Origin: an uncultured Synechococcus sp.
Lineage (GTDB): Bacteria; Cyanobacteriota; Cyanobacteriia; Phormidesmidales; Phormidesmidaceae
NCBI GenBank assembly: GCA_937911865.1
Contig: CALDSK010000051.1
Coordinates: forward strand, 62,001-126,000
Length of the DNA stretch: 64,000 nt
Direction of reading: 5' to 3'
How positions within the stretch are numbered: position 1 is the first letter of the stretch; every line of letters begins with the position of its first letter. This document shows positions 62,563-64,000 of the stretch, one piece after another. A model generated the notes under the pieces. That model saw only the letters and a list, made by a program, of their open reading frames with translations. It was not told the origin of the DNA and ran no database searches. A program made the position numbers and the translations under genes.

Positions 62563-63621
62563 CTATGCTGGACTTAAAGTAGAGGCTGCTTGCTCACAGT
62601 CTATTGAGATCTGTGTTTTCAGCTGATCGAGCGAGTCAAACTTCTGCTCAGTGCGAATGAAGGTCTCTAAACTCACTGTGAGACTTTTCTGGTACAGATC
62701 GCCCGCCCATTCTAGGAGGTGAATTTCTATGCTTAAATCTTGTCCTTGCACAGTAGGCCGGTGCCCAATGTTCATCACGCCGCGCAGTGGGCAATCGGCT
62801 ACGCCGTATACCCATACGCTGTAAACGCCTGTTCGGGGTAGATACTTGTTACTTGGTACCTTTAAGTTCGCTGTCGGAAATCCGATGGTACGTCCTAGCT
62901 GCTGACCTTTGACAACTTTGCCTGTGAGGGTATAAGGCCGTCCTAGTAGCTTTGTTGCAATGTTGGGTTGCCCTGACTGTAGGGCCTCTCGAATGCGAGA
63001 GCTGCTGATGCGATCGCCCTGCTCGTATTTCAAAGGCACCTGAATAACAGGTACGTTATGAGCGGCGGCAATTTCCATTAGCTTCTGCGCATTGCCACTA
63101 CGCCCTTTGCCAAAGTGAAAATCGCTGCCTACGCTAATTCGCTGTGCATGAAGACCTTTAATTAAAACCTTTTCGACAAAATTTTGTGGGCTTAGTTCAG
63201 CTAATGCCTGATTGAAGGGCAGCATAATCAGCTGATGAATACCGAGTCTTGCCAGCTGCCAGGTTTTTTCGGCGACTGGCGTTAGTAGGGGCCGAGAAAC
63301 GCCCGAGAAATATTCGTGCGGGTGAGGCGAGAAGGTAACTACTGTGGAATAAGCTCCAGAGCTTTGCAGCTCGGGTCCAATGGGCAGTTGGCTAGCACTG
63401 TCTACTGCGCAATCGATTGGCCATTGGCTATAGCCGGTCGTTAAAGTGCCGTCGTGCAGTGTTGTGACGGCATGGTGGTCTAGATAGGGTAAGACAGATG
63501 TCTGTTCTCCAGACAGAATTCGGGTCATCACTTGCTGATGTCCCAAATGCACGCCGTCAAAGTTGCCGAGCGCTATATTTGTAGGGGCTTTTGCCGCCTT
63601 GAGAGAAGAAGTAATCCACAC
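62563..63621 (-). CDS. ribF: Bifunctional riboflavin kinase / FAD synthetase
   Basis: Makes FMN from riboflavin, then FAD. A 352-aa protein: the N-terminal nucleotidyltransferase domain has ALGNFDGVHLGHQQVM (residues 17-32) and KGLHAQRISVGSDFHFGKGR (about 165-185); the C-terminal kinase domain has GRTIGFPTANLKVP and GVMNIGHRPTV. An insertion of about 40 residues after the start of the first domain (residues 45-80) is longer than usual. GTG start at 63621. Confidence 0.93.
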   Translation of the reverse strand: MWITSSLKAAKAPTNIALGNFDGVHLGHQQVMTRILSGEQTSVLPYLDHHAVTTLHDGTLTTGYSQWPIDCAVDSASQLPIGPELQSSGAYSTVVTFSPHPHEYFSGVSRPLLTPVAEKTWQLARLGIHQLIMLPFNQALAELSPQNFVEKVLIKGLHAQRISVGSDFHFGKGRSGNAQKLMEIAAAHNVPVIQVPLKYEQGDRISSSRIREALQSGQPNIATKLLGRPYTLTGKVVKGQQLGRTIGFPTANLKVPSNKYLPRTGVYSVWVYGVADCPLRGVMNIGHRPTVQGQDLSIEIHLLEWAGDLYQKSLTVSLETFIRTEQKFDSLDQLKTQISIDCEQAASTLSPA

Positions 63622-63768
63622 GCTTCACATTCTGACATATTGCCAGTCTTTCAGCGTTAGAAAGCTGCTCTAACTCGAAACAATGCAGTGAGTTTTCAGG
63701 CTATGAATTATTTATGTCAGTAGTTGTTGATATAGATTACTGATACAGAAAGTGCTGTAAGCAAACGC

Positions 63769-64000
63769 TTAAACAACTGTAGCTGCTACAGAAGGGGGAA
63801 CAAACGCTGAGTCGGTCTCCTCTTTGCTGAGGAGCTCTAAAACCATTCCTTCTTTAGCCACGATGCTATTAGGCATTGCGATTAAGGTCTGACGAGCAAT
63901 GTCGTCCATGAACTCATCGGTATGTGTCGGGTCATGATGAAAAATCACTAGCTGTTTGACATTAGCTGCTTTGGCAAGTTTAACGGCCTCTTGCCAGGTG
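63769..64000 (-). CDS. MBL-fold metallo-hydrolase (C-terminal part)
   Basis: A partial gene: the frame is open to the right edge of the window and ends at TAA 63769-63771. The visible 77 residues read AVKLAKAANVKQLVIFHHDP, THTDEFMDDIA, and a variable tail. The FHHDPTHTD signature is characteristic of a cyanobacterial group of metallo-beta-lactamase-fold hydrolases. The catalytic N-terminal half lies outside the window. Confidence 0.75.
   Translation of the reverse strand, partial: TWQEAVKLAKAANVKQLVIFHHDPTHTDEFMDDIARQTLIAMPNSIVAKEGMVLELLSKEETDSAFVPPSVAATVV

Overview
The window is chromosomal DNA of a cyanobacterium. The evidence is psbZ (photosystem II), phytoene synthase, an acyl-lipid desaturase, the cyanobacterial sRNA Yfr1, several cyanobacteria-restricted small proteins (DUF3285, DUF6825-like, an ssl1498-like tail) and many copies of the HIP1 octamer GCGATCGC (e.g. 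7434, 9311, 10270, 30125, 43958, 54807). The species cannot be fixed from the sequence. A Leptolyngbya/Nodosilinea/Synechococcus-type genome of intermediate GC would fit. I see no transposase, integrase, prophage or CRISPR array.

Layout. 1-9.6 kb holds the tail of an RRM RNA-binding protein, crtB, glyA, a WecA/MraY-type lipid-linked sugar phosphotransferase, a GT39-type membrane glycosyltransferase, cinA, a 45-aa protein and aroQ. 9.6-18 kb holds miaE, a GNAT acetyltransferase, then the most accessory-looking stretch: a GHKL ATPase gene convergent with a UvrD-type helicase, and a membrane-anchored CHAT (caspase-like) protein. 18-30 kb holds an FAD oxidoreductase, trpD, an ABC exporter, hisG, a Met-gamma-lyase-family PLP enzyme, a Delta9-type desaturase, a ProA homologue that has lost the catalytic Cys, a zinc-ribbon membrane protein, tRNA-Gly(GCC), ribH and psbZ. 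30-42 kb holds a CBS/tRNA-nucleotidyltransferase fusion and a signalling-rich run (UbiB-like kinase, PP2C phosphatase, tandem universal stress protein, Ser/Thr kinase with a private partner), then anmK and a Ktr/Trk K+-channel gating subunit. 42-50 kb holds guaB3, the sRNA Yfr1, trxA, a LOG-like protein, a periplasmic AMIN/amidase, pepP and a degenerate Tat-exported metallo-beta-lactamase-fold protein. 50-54 kb is a minus-strand housekeeping run: prfB (with programmed +1 frameshift), DUF3285, ybeY, dgkA, trpG. 54-64 kb holds a Bax-inhibitor-1 family protein, a SigF-type sigma factor, a PGM1-like ATP-grasp ligase, smpB, a YciI protein, a Uma2 nuclease, TenA, a Tat-exported PhoX phosphatase with a Pho box, ribF and the end of another MBL hydrolase.

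The main unexplained feature is a recurrent architecture. Many genes are followed, often starting inside the stop codon itself, by 2-8 tandem copies of a 13-17 bp unit that differs at every locus (crtB, cinA, aroQ, ybeY, prfB, the Uma2 gene and others). Other points worth a second look are the ProA pseudoenzyme, the MBL-fold protein without its HxHxDH motif, a terminator-like hairpin in a divergent intergenic region that suggests an unannotated sRNA, and a near-identical hairpin found after two unrelated genes. No clearly new multi-gene system could be demonstrated. The GHKL ATPase/helicase/CHAT stretch is the best candidate.
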